Source of the DNA: Rhodanobacter sp. OK091
GTDB taxonomy: Bacteria > Pseudomonadota > Gammaproteobacteria > Xanthomonadales > Rhodanobacteraceae
Direction: 5' to 3'
Length of the DNA: 64,000 nucleotides
NCBI RefSeq assembly: GCF_900142825.1
Contig: NZ_FRCH01000002.1
Span: 248,001-312,000, forward strand
The position numbers were made by a program, and so were the translations under genes. The notes under the pieces were generated by a model. The model was not told the DNA's origin. It was given only the letters and a program-made list of their open reading frames with translations, and did no database searches. Shown piece after piece: positions 28,220 to 36,716 of the stretch (the first letter of the stretch is position 1; every line of letters starts with the position of its first letter).

Positions 28220-29314
28220 TTATGCAGCCTCCGCTTGATCGGCGGATGGCAACGCACGCGGTGCGAAATGGCGAACTGCCTCGGCGATCGCCTTGATATG
28301 TGCCGGTGTGGTACCGCAGCAACCACCGACCAGGTTCAGCAGGCCGTCGCGGGCAAAGCCCTTGATCACCTCGGCCATGTGCTCGGGCGTCTCGTCGTAT
28401 TCGCCGAACGCATTCGGCAGGCCGGCGTTCGGATGGGTGCTGACATAACTCTCGGCGAGGTTCGACAGCGTCTGGATATGCGGACGCAGATCGTCGGCGC
28501 CGAGCGCGCAGTTGAAACCCACCGACAACGGCCGCGCATGGCGCACCGAGTAATAGAACGCCTCGGCGGTCTGCCCCGACAACGTGCGCCCGGAACGGTC
28601 GGTGATGGTGCCGGAGATCATCACCGGCATCCGTGCGCCGCGCTGGTGGAACAGCTCGCTCAGCGCGAACAGTGCGGCCTTGGCATTCAAGGTGTCGAAG
28701 ATCGTCTCGACCATGATTACGTCGGCGCCGCCGTCGATCAGGCCGTTGGCGGATTCGGTGTAGTTCTCCGCCAGCTCCTCGAACGTGACATTGCGGAAAC
28801 CCGGGTCGTTGACGTCCGGCGACAGCGAGGCGGTGCGGCTGGTCGGGCCGAGCACGCCGATCACGAAGCGCGGCTGGTGCGGAGTTTTTGCGGTCATCGC
28901 GTCGCAGGCGGCGCGGGCGAGGCGGGCGCCTTCCAGGTTCAACTCGTGCGCCAGATGCTGCAGCTGGTAGTCGGCCTGGCTGATCCGGGTCGAGTTGAAC
29001 GTGTTGGTCTCGATCAGGTCGGCGCCGGCTTCCAGGTAAGCATCGTGCACGCCGCGGATGATCTCCGGCTTGGTCAGCGTGAGCAGGTCGTTGTTGCCCT
29101 TGAGGTCGCAGCCGCCGGGGTGGGCATGGTTGTCGTGGGTCTGCGCATGGCCGTCGTGGCCATGCTCGAAGCGCTCGCCGCGAAAACCACCTTCGTCCAG
29201 CTCATGCGCCTGCAGCATGGTGCCCATGCCACCGTCGAGGATCAGGATGCGCCGATGCAGCGCCTGTTCCAGCAGGGCGACGCGTTCGGGGTGGAGCCAG
29301 GGCAGGGTACTCAT
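28220..29314 (-). CDS. Homocysteine S-methyltransferase domain of split methionine synthase
   Basis: A 364-residue protein equal to the first module of MetH. It has [11 protein letters not shown] near residue 20, [29 protein letters not shown], and the zinc ligands Cys269 (GFNCALG) plus Cys332 and Cys333 ([11 protein letters not shown]). It activates homocysteine as a zinc thiolate for methylation by the B12 protein encoded immediately downstream. A histidine-rich insertion ([19 protein letters not shown]) interrupts the usual GERF-to-CDLKG segment. GGAAG precedes the ATG at 29314. The ArsR-methyltransferase gene starts 974 nt upstream on the same strand and ends 45 nt before this gene. Confidence 0.93.
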   Translation of the reverse strand: MSTLPWLHPERVALLEQALHRRILILDGGMGTMLQAHELDEGGFRGERFEHGHDGHAQTHDNHAHPGGCDLKGNNDLLTLTKPEIIRGVHDAYLEAGADLIETNTFNSTRISQADYQLQHLAHELNLEGARLARAACDAMTAKTPHQPRFVIGVLGPTSRTASLSPDVNDPGFRNVTFEELAENYTESANGLIDGGADVIMVETIFDTLNAKAALFALSELFHQRGARMPVMISGTITDRSGRTLSGQTAEAFYYSVRHARPLSVGFNCALGADDLRPHIQTLSNLAESYVSTHPNAGLPNAFGEYDETPEHMAEVIKGFARDGLLNLVGGCCGTTPAHIKAIAEAVRHFAPRALPSADQAEAA

Positions 29315-29358
29315 TTCACTTCCTTCGGTTAAGCATCTCTCCGTGGGGAGAGCGGCGT

Positions 29359-30288
29359 TCAAGCAGGCTTGCGCGCCAGCAGGCTGATCACTTCGAAATG
29401 CGGCGCCTTGCGTTCGCGGCTGAGCCGGTTGCAACTCAATACGTCGAGGCCGGCGGTACGCGCGTAGCCGTCGAGCTGTTCGCCGCTGAAGCCGAGATTG
29501 CGATGATCGAACGGTTCCACCACGGCACGATGGTCGTGCTTGCCCAGCGTCACCGCGAGCAGGCGGCCACCGGGGCGCAGCAGTCGCGCGGCTTCGGCCA
29601 CGGCCTTCGCCGGATGCTCGGCGTAGGTCAGCGCGTGCAGCATCAGCACCAGGTCGAAACGCTGCTCGCCCAGGTCCAATGCATGCATGTCGCCCTGACG
29701 CACCTGCACGTTGGCGAACGACTTGAGCCGCTTGGTCGCGGCCTCGACCACGCGATCGCTTGAATCGACGCAGACGATGGAGTGCGCGTGTGGGGCCAGC
29801 AGCTCGGCGGTGATGCCGTCGCCGGAGGCGATATCCAGCACGTCGCCGGTGCCCAGCAATTGCAGCAGCGATCGCGCCAGCGTCTCCCAGGTGCGGCCGG
29901 GCGAATAGTGGCGCTCCATGTCGCCGGCTACGGTATCGGCCCAGCCTTCTTCGCGCGCGCGGTTCGCCAGCACGCCGGGCAGGCGTGCGCTGTCCTCGCG
30001 CAGCAAGGCGTCGTCGATGCTCTCGCGTAGCGAGCCGAGCAGGCTGTGCTGGGCGGCGTCGCCCTCGTTGTTGGCGCGGTAATAAGCCGACACGCCGGCG
30101 CGGCGGTCGCGCACCAGACCGGCTTCCTTCAGCTTGGCCAGGTGCGTGGACACGCGCGGCTGCGCCAGATGCAGCACCGCGGCAAGCTCGGCCACGGTGA
30201 GTTCTTCGTGTTCGAGCAGCGCCAGCAGGCGCACCCGGGTAGGGTCGGCCAGCAGCCGGAGTACGCTGGAGGCGGTGGCCAGATCCAT
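29359..30288 (-). CDS. ArsR-family regulator fused to a SAM-methyltransferase domain (SahR-like)
   Basis: A 309-residue two-domain protein. Residues 1-85 form an ArsR winged helix ([23 protein letters not shown], then [17 protein letters not shown] as recognition helix). Residues about 130-309 are a methyltransferase fold with motif [12 protein letters not shown] (150-160), [13 protein letters not shown] motif II and [17 protein letters not shown]. This architecture, placed directly before methionine synthase genes, is that of SahR, the S-adenosylhomocysteine-responsive regulator of methionine-cycle genes in Proteobacteria. The ligand is inferred, not shown. A perfect 14-base palindrome lies just upstream, suggesting autoregulation of the whole metH operon. 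Confidence 0.85.
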   Translation of the reverse strand: MDLATASSVLRLLADPTRVRLLALLEHEELTVAELAAVLHLAQPRVSTHLAKLKEAGLVRDRRAGVSAYYRANNEGDAAQHSLLGSLRESIDDALLREDSARLPGVLANRAREEGWADTVAGDMERHYSPGRTWETLARSLLQLLGTGDVLDIASGDGITAELLAPHAHSIVCVDSSDRVVEAATKRLKSFANVQVRQGDMHALDLGEQRFDLVLMLHALTYAEHPAKAVAEAARLLRPGGRLLAVTLGKHDHRAVVEPFDHRNLGFSGEQLDGYARTAGLDVLSCNRLSRERKAPHFEVISLLARKPA

Positions 30289-30298
30289 TGGTTATCCC

Positions 30299-30312
30299 TG
30301 TATCGCGATACA
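30299..30312. promoter_or_regulatory. Palindrome TGTATCGCGATACA, candidate operator
   Basis: A perfect 14-base inverted repeat ten bases upstream of the ArsR-methyltransferase start. AT-flanked ATCGCGAT-type palindromes are usual for ArsR-family operators, so binding by the adjacent regulator is a reasonable guess. Confidence 0.5.
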
Positions 30313-30420
30313 AAGATGTATAGGCTAGGCCGGCCTTTGCGGCACGTCAAGCGCGCACCGGCAAGCCTGCGCGCCATTTCCCGCTAAAATTACCGGCTTG
30401 ATTGCCTTCAGGAGCATCCC

Positions 30421-31581
30421 GTGGATTTCCGTTTCACCGAAGACCAGCTGTCGATCCAGTCGATCGCCCGCGATTTCGCGCAGAAGCGCATCATGCCGGT
30501 GGCGGCGGAACTGGACGCCAGGGGCGAGTTTCCGCTGGACAACATCCGCGAGATGGGCCAGCTCGGCCTGATGGGCATCGAAGTGCCGCACGAGTACGGC
30601 GGCGCCGGCATGGATCCGATCGCCTACGTGCTGGCGATGATCGAGATCGCCGCGGCCGATGCGGCCACCGCGACCATCATGTCGGTGAACAACTCGCTGT
30701 TCTGCAACGGCATCCTCAAGCATGGCAACGAGGAGCAGAAGCAGAAGTACGTGCGCGCGATCGCGACCGGCGAAGCGATCGGCGCGTATGCGCTGACCGA
30801 ACCGCAGTCCGGCTCCGACGCTTCGGCCATGCATACCCGTGCCAGCAAGAACGCGGACGGCGACTGGGTGATCAACGGCAAGAAGAGCTGGATCACCTCC
30901 GGCCCGGTGGCGCGCTACATCATCCTGTTCGCCATCACTACGCCGGGCATCGGCGCCAAGGGCGTGTCGGCCTTCATCGTCGACACCCAGCTCCCGGGCT
31001 TCCACACGGGCAAGATCGAGCCGAAGCTGGGCATCCGCGCTTCGGCCACCTGCGAAATCGAGTTCACCGAATACGTGTTGCCGAAGGAAAACCTGCTGGG
31101 CGCGGAAGGCAAGGGTTTCTCGATCGCGATGGGCGTGCTCGACGCCGGCCGCATCGGTATCGCCTCGCAGGCGGTGGGCATCGCCCGCGCCGCGTACGAG
31201 GCTACGCTGCAGTGGTCGCGCGATCGCAAGGCGTTTGGCGCGCCGATCGGCACCTTCCAGATGACCCAGTCGAAGATCGCCGACATGAAGTGCAAGCTGG
31301 ATGCGGCGACCCTGCTGACCTTGCGCGCTGCGTGGACCAAGGGCGAAACCGAAAAGCACGGCGGCCGCTTCGGCACCGAGGCGGCGGTGGCCAAGCTCAC
31401 GGCGTCGGAAGCGGCGATGTGGATCAGCCACCAGGCCGTGCAGATCCACGGCGGCATGGGCTATTCGAAGGAGATGCCGTTGGAGCGCTACTTCCGCGAT
31501 GCCAAGATCACCGAGATCTACGAAGGTACCAGCGAGATTCAGCGCCTGGTTATCGCGCGTGCGGAGACCGGTTTACGCTGA
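30421..31581 (+). CDS. Acyl-CoA dehydrogenase (short/branched-chain type)
   Basis: A 386-residue FAD flavoprotein. It has the family motifs YALTEPQSGSDA, WVINGKKSWIT and GRIGIASQAVGIARAAYE, and IHGGMGYSKEMPLERYFRDAKI. The catalytic glutamate is E368 in EIYEGTSEIQR. It oxidises an acyl-CoA to the enoyl-CoA, passing electrons to ETF. Length and motifs fit butyryl/isobutyryl/short-branched-chain enzymes; the exact chain length is not readable. The GTG start has AGGAG about eight bases upstream. Transcribed alone, it ends 70 nt before a strong bidirectional terminator. Confidence 0.92.
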   Translation: MDFRFTEDQLSIQSIARDFAQKRIMPVAAELDARGEFPLDNIREMGQLGLMGIEVPHEYGGAGMDPIAYVLAMIEIAAADAATATIMSVNNSLFCNGILKHGNEEQKQKYVRAIATGEAIGAYALTEPQSGSDASAMHTRASKNADGDWVINGKKSWITSGPVARYIILFAITTPGIGAKGVSAFIVDTQLPGFHTGKIEPKLGIRASATCEIEFTEYVLPKENLLGAEGKGFSIAMGVLDAGRIGIASQAVGIARAAYEATLQWSRDRKAFGAPIGTFQMTQSKIADMKCKLDAATLLTLRAAWTKGETEKHGGRFGTEAAVAKLTASEAAMWISHQAVQIHGGMGYSKEMPLERYFRDAKITEIYEGTSEIQRLVIARAETGLR

Positions 31582-31770
31582 GAAGCAGGAGTGAGTGGAG
31601 AGGAGTGAGAAACGAGAGACAGCTCGCACGTCGAACCTCTTCATCAGCGTGAAGCAAAACATAAAGGCCCCGACTTGCGTCGGGGCCTTTTGCTTATGTC
31701 GCACAGGGAAGTGGAGGGGAGCGTGCCTTCTCTCTTTTCTCACTCCTCTCCACTCACTTCTGCTTTTTCA
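31581..31770. repeat. Long inverted repeat flanking a terminator
   Basis: A 36-base arm at 31583-31618 (AAGCAGGAGTGAGTGGAGAG...) is repeated in reverse complement at 31730-31765 with only two mismatches; a terminator hairpin lies between the arms. A related copy with close-set arms occurs at 43226-43300. The family is a dispersed extragenic palindrome between converging or consecutive genes. Confidence 0.75.
31654..31691. terminator. Bidirectional rho-independent terminator
   Basis: AAAGGCCCCGAC and GTCGGGGCCTTT pair perfectly around a four-base loop (31663-31690), followed by T on the plus strand and, read on the minus strand, by a T-rich tract. It sits between the convergent acyl-CoA dehydrogenase and RND pump genes. 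Confidence 0.88.
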
Positions 31771-34700
31771 CGCTCCGCGGCGCGGATCCGAATCGAACGA
31801 CTGCATGCCGTTGCGGCTTTGCGCGGCCGGCGGTACATCGCCGTCCATCTTGTCGCCGAGCAGGCGCCGCACCACCACGTAGAACACCGGGATCAGCAGC
31901 ACGCCGAGGAAGGTGGCGAACAGCATGCCGCCGATCACGCCGGTGCCGATTGCATGGCGCGCATTGGCGCCGGCGCCGCTGGAGATGAATAGCGGGAACA
32001 CGCCGAGGATGAAGGCCAGCGAGGTCATCAGGATCGGCCGCAACCGCAGTCGAGCTGCATCGACCGTGGCATCGCGCAAAGTGCGTCCGGCCTTCTGCTC
32101 GGTCACGGCGAACTCAACGATCAGGATCGCGTTCTTGGCGGCCAGGCCGATCACCGTGATCAGGCCGATCTTGAAGTAGATGTCGTCGGGCAGGCCGCGC
32201 AGCAAGGTGAACACCACCGTGCCGAGCAGGCCCAGCGGCACCACCAGCAGCACCGAGACCGGAATCGACCAGCTCTCGTAGAGCGCCGCCAAAGCCAGGA
32301 ACACGATCACGATCGACAGCACCATCAGCAGCGTGGCGGCATTGCCGGAAAGGATTTCCTGATAGGACTGGCCGGTCCAGTCGAAACCGAAACCTTTCGG
32401 CAAGTCATTGGTGACGATCTTTTCCATCTGGCTCATTGCTTCGCCCGAGGCGTGTCCCAGCGCCGGCGAGCCGACGATTTCGACCGCCGAGTAGCCGTTG
32501 TAGCGGGTCAGCGACGGCGAAGCGACGTTCCAGCTAGTGCGCACCACGTTGGACAGCGGGATCATCTGCGGCGTCGTGCTGCCGCTGGCCAAGGGAGCGG
32601 GCGTGAAGATGTGCTGCAAGGCCTCCGGGCCCAACCGGTAAGGTGCATCGGCTTGCATGATGACGCGTTTGACGCGGCCGCCGTAGGTGAAGTCGTTGAC
32701 GTAGATGGGGGCTAGCATCAGGCCGATCGCGTTGTAGATGTCACCGACCTGCAGACCCATCGCCTGCGCTTGCACACGATCCACGTCGAGATGCACCTGC
32801 GGCGAATCTTCCAGCGAGTTCGGGCGTACGCCGGTCAGCAGCGTATTCTGGCCAGCCTTGCCCAGCAGTGTGTTGCGTGCCTGGGTGAGTGCGTCGCGGC
32901 CGGCACCGCCACGGTCCTGCAGATACATGTCGAAACCGCCGAACTGACCCAGCCCCTGCACCGTGGGGATGTTGGCCACGAAGATGCGTGCGTCGTGCAC
33001 CTGCTGCATCTCGCCGTTCGCGCGCTGGATGAACTGCGCGGCGGTCACGTCACGCTCGGCCCAGTCCTTGAGCTTGATGAAGGCCATGCCGGCATTCTCG
33101 CCCGAGCCGATGAAGCTGAAGCCGGTGACCTGCAGCACGCCTTCCACCGCGCTGTCCTTGCGGAGGATGTCGCGCATCTGGGCCATCACGGCGCTGGTGC
33201 GCTGTTTGGTGGCACCTGGAGGCAACTGGATCACCGACAGCGCATAACCCTGGTCTTCTTCCGGCAGGAAGCTGCCGGGCAGGCGCGTGAACAGGAAACC
33301 ACCGAGCGTCGCGATCAGCACGAAGGCCAGCATCCAGCGCGGTGCATGGCGTACGGCACTGCCGATGTGGCCGGTATAGGTATGCGTGGTCCAGGTGAAG
33401 AGCTCGTTGAACTTGCGGAACAGGATGTTCTTTTTCTTGCCGTGCTCCGGCTGCAGGAAGCTGGCGCACAGCGCCGGCGTGAACGACAGCGCGAGGAACG
33501 CCGAGAAACCCATCGACACCGCAATGGTCAACGCGAACTGCTTGTAGATCACGCCGGTGGCGCCGGGTTGCAGCGACGACGGCACGAATACCGCCGCCAG
33601 TACCACGGTGATCGCCACCACCGCACCGGTGATCTGCCCCATCGCCTTGCGGGTGGCCTCCTTCGGCGACAGATTTTCCTCGGTCATGATGCGTTCGACG
33701 TTCTCGATCACCACGATCGCGTCATCCACCACGATGCCGATCGCCAGCACCATGCCGAACAAGGTCAGCTGGTTGATGGTGAAGCCGAGCACCAGCATGC
33801 CCAGGAACGTACCGAGCAGGGCGACCGGAATCACCAGGGTCGGGATGATGGTGGCGCGGATGTTCTGCAGGAACAGCAGCATCACCAGGAACACCAGGAT
33901 GATCGCCTCGACCAGCGTGTGCACCACTTCGCTGATCGAGATCTTGACGAAACTGGTGCTGTCGTACGGGCTGAACCAGCTCACGCCCTGCGGAAAGCTG
34001 GGCGCCAGTTCGTCCATCTTGCTGCGCACCGCCGTGGCCACGTCCAGCGCATTCGCGCCGGGCAGCAGCTGGATCGCGAATGCGCCGATCGGTTTGCCGT
34101 CCCACTGGGTATCGAAGCCGTAGTTGTTCGGACCGAAGCTGGTCCGCGCCACGTCGCCGAGGGTGACGGTGGTACCGTCCGCATTCGCGCGCAGGATGAT
34201 GCCGGCGAACTGTGCGGGTGTGGTGAAGCGGCCCTCGGTCGACACGGTGGCGCTGAAGGCCTGGCCGGCCGGGGCCGGATCGGCGCCCATCGAACCAGCG
34301 GCGAACTGCACGTTCTGCGCCCGGATCGCGGCCAGCACCTGGCTGGCCGATAATCCGTAACCTTGCAGCTTGTCCGGGTTCAACCAGATCCGCATCGCGT
34401 ATTCGGCACCGAACTGCTGGGTGCTGCCGACGCCGGGCACGCGCGAGATCTGATCGAGCACCTGCGAGCCGACGATGTCGTTGAGGCGGTCGCGGTCGAT
34501 GCCCGGGTTGTCCGATTTCAGCGCCACCACCATCAGGAATCCGGCGTTGGCCTTGGCCACCACCACGCCTTGCTGGGTCACATCGGACGGCAGGCGCGGC
34601 GTGGCCAGGGCGACCTTGTTCTGCACCTGCACCTGGGCGATGTCGGGATTGGTGCCGTTCTCGAAGGTCAGCGTGATGCTGGCGCGGCCGTTGGAGCTGG

Positions 34701-34944
34701 AGGACGAGTTGAAGTACAGCAGATGGTCGATGCCGGTGAGCTGCTGCTCGATCACCTGGGTGACGGTTTTTTCGGTGGTGTCGGCGCTGGCGCCGGGATA
34801 GCTGGCGGACACCGTCACCGACGGCGGGGCGATCGTCGGATACGACTCCACGCCCAGGTTGAGGATGGCCAGTACGCCACCCAGCGAGATCAGGATGGCG
34901 ACCACCCAGGCGAAGATCGGGCGATCGATGAAGAAACTCGGCAT
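31768..34944 (-). CDS. RND multidrug efflux permease (AcrB/MexB-type, HAE1)
   Basis: A 1058-residue inner-membrane proton antiporter with twelve expected membrane helices. The N terminus MPSFFIDRPIFAWVVAILI is that of AcrB. The proton-relay aspartates are D407 and D408 in GIVVDDAIVV, and the relay lysine is K937 in GLAAKNAILI. The periplasmic porter and docking domains are complete, so the pump looks functional. It is preceded by its adaptor gene with 13 nt between. The start at 34944 was chosen on the AcrB N terminus. No outer-membrane channel gene follows, so it probably uses a TolC-like partner encoded elsewhere. Confidence 0.95.
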   Translation of the reverse strand: MPSFFIDRPIFAWVVAILISLGGVLAILNLGVESYPTIAPPSVTVSASYPGASADTTEKTVTQVIEQQLTGIDHLLYFNSSSSSNGRASITLTFENGTNPDIAQVQVQNKVALATPRLPSDVTQQGVVVAKANAGFLMVVALKSDNPGIDRDRLNDIVGSQVLDQISRVPGVGSTQQFGAEYAMRIWLNPDKLQGYGLSASQVLAAIRAQNVQFAAGSMGADPAPAGQAFSATVSTEGRFTTPAQFAGIILRANADGTTVTLGDVARTSFGPNNYGFDTQWDGKPIGAFAIQLLPGANALDVATAVRSKMDELAPSFPQGVSWFSPYDSTSFVKISISEVVHTLVEAIILVFLVMLLFLQNIRATIIPTLVIPVALLGTFLGMLVLGFTINQLTLFGMVLAIGIVVDDAIVVIENVERIMTEENLSPKEATRKAMGQITGAVVAITVVLAAVFVPSSLQPGATGVIYKQFALTIAVSMGFSAFLALSFTPALCASFLQPEHGKKKNILFRKFNELFTWTTHTYTGHIGSAVRHAPRWMLAFVLIATLGGFLFTRLPGSFLPEEDQGYALSVIQLPPGATKQRTSAVMAQMRDILRKDSAVEGVLQVTGFSFIGSGENAGMAFIKLKDWAERDVTAAQFIQRANGEMQQVHDARIFVANIPTVQGLGQFGGFDMYLQDRGGAGRDALTQARNTLLGKAGQNTLLTGVRPNSLEDSPQVHLDVDRVQAQAMGLQVGDIYNAIGLMLAPIYVNDFTYGGRVKRVIMQADAPYRLGPEALQHIFTPAPLASGSTTPQMIPLSNVVRTSWNVASPSLTRYNGYSAVEIVGSPALGHASGEAMSQMEKIVTNDLPKGFGFDWTGQSYQEILSGNAATLLMVLSIVIVFLALAALYESWSIPVSVLLVVPLGLLGTVVFTLLRGLPDDIYFKIGLITVIGLAAKNAILIVEFAVTEQKAGRTLRDATVDAARLRLRPILMTSLAFILGVFPLFISSGAGANARHAIGTGVIGGMLFATFLGVLLIPVFYVVVRRLLGDKMDGDVPPAAQSRNGMQSFDSDPRRGA

Positions 34945-34957
34945 GGTCTGGGCTCCG

Positions 34958-36154
34958 TTACTTGCCGCCAGAGGAGGGGCTTGCGGAAGCGCCCGGGGCA
35001 TTCGCCGAGGACGATCCGCCGACGGGCGCGGCATGCCAGGGGCTGGCCTTGGCCGGCGTGCCGGCCTTCACGTTCTGGATGCCCGACACCACCACCCGAT
35101 CGCCAGCGGCGAGGCCGTCGGTAACCACCCAGTTGCCACCGATCATGTCGGCCGTGGTGACGTCCTTGCGCGCCACCTTGCCGTCAGTGCCGACGGTCAT
35201 CACATAGGCGCCCACGGTGTCGCGCTGCACCGACTGCTGCGGGACCAGGAACACTTTGTTCTGCTGGCCGAGGTTGGCTTTCAAGGTCACATACATGCCG
35301 GGCAACAAGCTGTGCTTCGGATTCGGAATCGTCGCGCGCAGGTTGACCGAGCCGGTAGCCGGGTTGACCGTGGTATCGGAGAAATTCAACACACCCGGCT
35401 CGCCGTACGCGCTGCCGTCGGGCAGGGTGACCTGCACACTGGCCTTGTCCGGTTCGGCGAGAGTGACGTTGCCGCTGCTCTGCGCGCGGCGCATCTGCTC
35501 CATCGACGCCACGCTCATGGTGAAGTTCACGTAGAGCGGGTCGATCTGGTCGATGGTGGTGAGCAAGGTCGCTTCGCCGCTGCCGACCAGCGCGCCTTCG
35601 GTGACCTGCTGCTGGCCGGCACGGCCATCGATCGGCGCGGTCACGTCGGCATAGCCCAGGTTGATGCGGGCGCTCTGCACATTGGCCTGGGCCGCCTGGA
35701 CCGCGGCGGCCGAGGTGCGTTCGGCGGCCAGCGCATTGTCCAGGTCCGACTTGGACACGTAACCCTTGGGTGCCAGTTCGCGCACGCGCTGCGCGGCAAT
35801 CTTGTCATTGGTGTAAGTCGCCTGCGCCTGCGCCAGCGCGGCCGAACTGGCGGCCAGCGTGGCCTTCAAAGGGGCTGGATCGATCTGGAACAATAACTGG
35901 CCCTTCTTCACGTCGGTGCCTTCGTCGTAATTGCGCTTGAGCAGCACGCCCGGTACGCGGGCACGCACGTCGGCACTGCGATACGACGACAGCCGACCGA
36001 CCAGATCGCGCGTCAGCGGCGAATTTTGCGGTTGTGCGGTGATCACGCCCACTTCCGGCGGCGGCATCTGCGGCGGACCTTGCACCTTGCCGCAGGCAGC
36101 CAGCACCAGCAGGCTCAGGCACAACGACGGCGTGCGCAGTAATGAGGACTTCAT
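34958..36154 (-). CDS. RND efflux periplasmic adaptor lipoprotein
   Basis: A 398-residue membrane-fusion protein. The signal peptide ends in the lipobox LAAC with lipidated Cys21. The biotinyl-lipoyl half-motifs (VRARVPGVLLKRNYDEGTDVKKGQLLFQIDP at about 63-93, and the matching YADVTAPIDGRAG) flank an alpha-hairpin (ASSAALAQAQATYTNDK). Beta-barrel sequence and a low-complexity Ser/Ala/Gly tail follow. It links the downstream AcrB-like pump to an outer-membrane channel. It is the first gene of the pump operon; no regulator gene is adjacent. Confidence 0.93.
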   Translation of the reverse strand: MKSSLLRTPSLCLSLLVLAACGKVQGPPQMPPPEVGVITAQPQNSPLTRDLVGRLSSYRSADVRARVPGVLLKRNYDEGTDVKKGQLLFQIDPAPLKATLAASSAALAQAQATYTNDKIAAQRVRELAPKGYVSKSDLDNALAAERTSAAAVQAAQANVQSARINLGYADVTAPIDGRAGQQQVTEGALVGSGEATLLTTIDQIDPLYVNFTMSVASMEQMRRAQSSGNVTLAEPDKASVQVTLPDGSAYGEPGVLNFSDTTVNPATGSVNLRATIPNPKHSLLPGMYVTLKANLGQQNKVFLVPQQSVQRDTVGAYVMTVGTDGKVARKDVTTADMIGGNWVVTDGLAAGDRVVVSGIQNVKAGTPAKASPWHAAPVGGSSSANAPGASASPSSGGK

Positions 36155-36716
36155 GGGAGCTCCAGAACTTGCTTGATCGGGGGAATATGGGGAGGGGACG
36201 GGAAGCGCTACGGCAAATCAGGGAACAGATACCGCATCGCGACCGTGGTGTCCCGTGTCATAGGTTTGGTCGGATCGTGAAACCTGTGGGACGCGATGTC
36301 GGTGCCGTCATGCAAAGCACGCTGTTAGTCGTCTCGACCATCAGGCTATACCGGTCAGTTTACATTTTATCGGAGGCAGGAATCCACCGTTGACATGCGT
36401 GCTGAAGCTGTGAGCAAACGCGTCGAACGCATTTTTCCGATGCTGCGTCGGAGCGGTTTCCGGCGATGAAGACGCCGAGCGCGTGGGTGTCATCGCGATG
36501 GTGACGATGTGCCGAAGACGTCGCGAAGCATGCCCGCTTGAGCACGTCGATGACCTGTCTCGTGATCCGCGAGAGACATCACGATTCGCCCGATCCATCC
36601 GGGCGGGCATGGTGCGAACCGCGCTGCGCGGGTGGATTCGCCTTGTCACGCAGCGTATCCTTTCAAGGCTTTTTCTCCCCATTCTCAAATCTTGTCTCCA
36701 CTGACTAGCAGATGCC
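36155..36716. other. Intergenic region upstream of the efflux operon and glutamate dehydrogenase
   Basis: 562 nt with no supportable gene, although efflux operons often have a divergent TetR/MarR regulator here. Around 36340-36362 the sequence TATACCGGTCAGTTTAC contains an ACCGGT centre and could be an operator of the efflux operon. A 24-codon frame from an ATG at 36394 ends at 36468 and shows no domain. Confidence 0.4.

Noticed and set aside
32770..34353. Open frame of 527 codons on the plus strand, rich in His, Arg and Glu
   Set aside because: It runs fully antisense to the conserved RND pump gene.
36394..36468. 24-codon frame MRAEAVSKRVERIF... as a remnant of a TetR regulator
   Set aside because: Too short and without any helix-turn-helix sequence.
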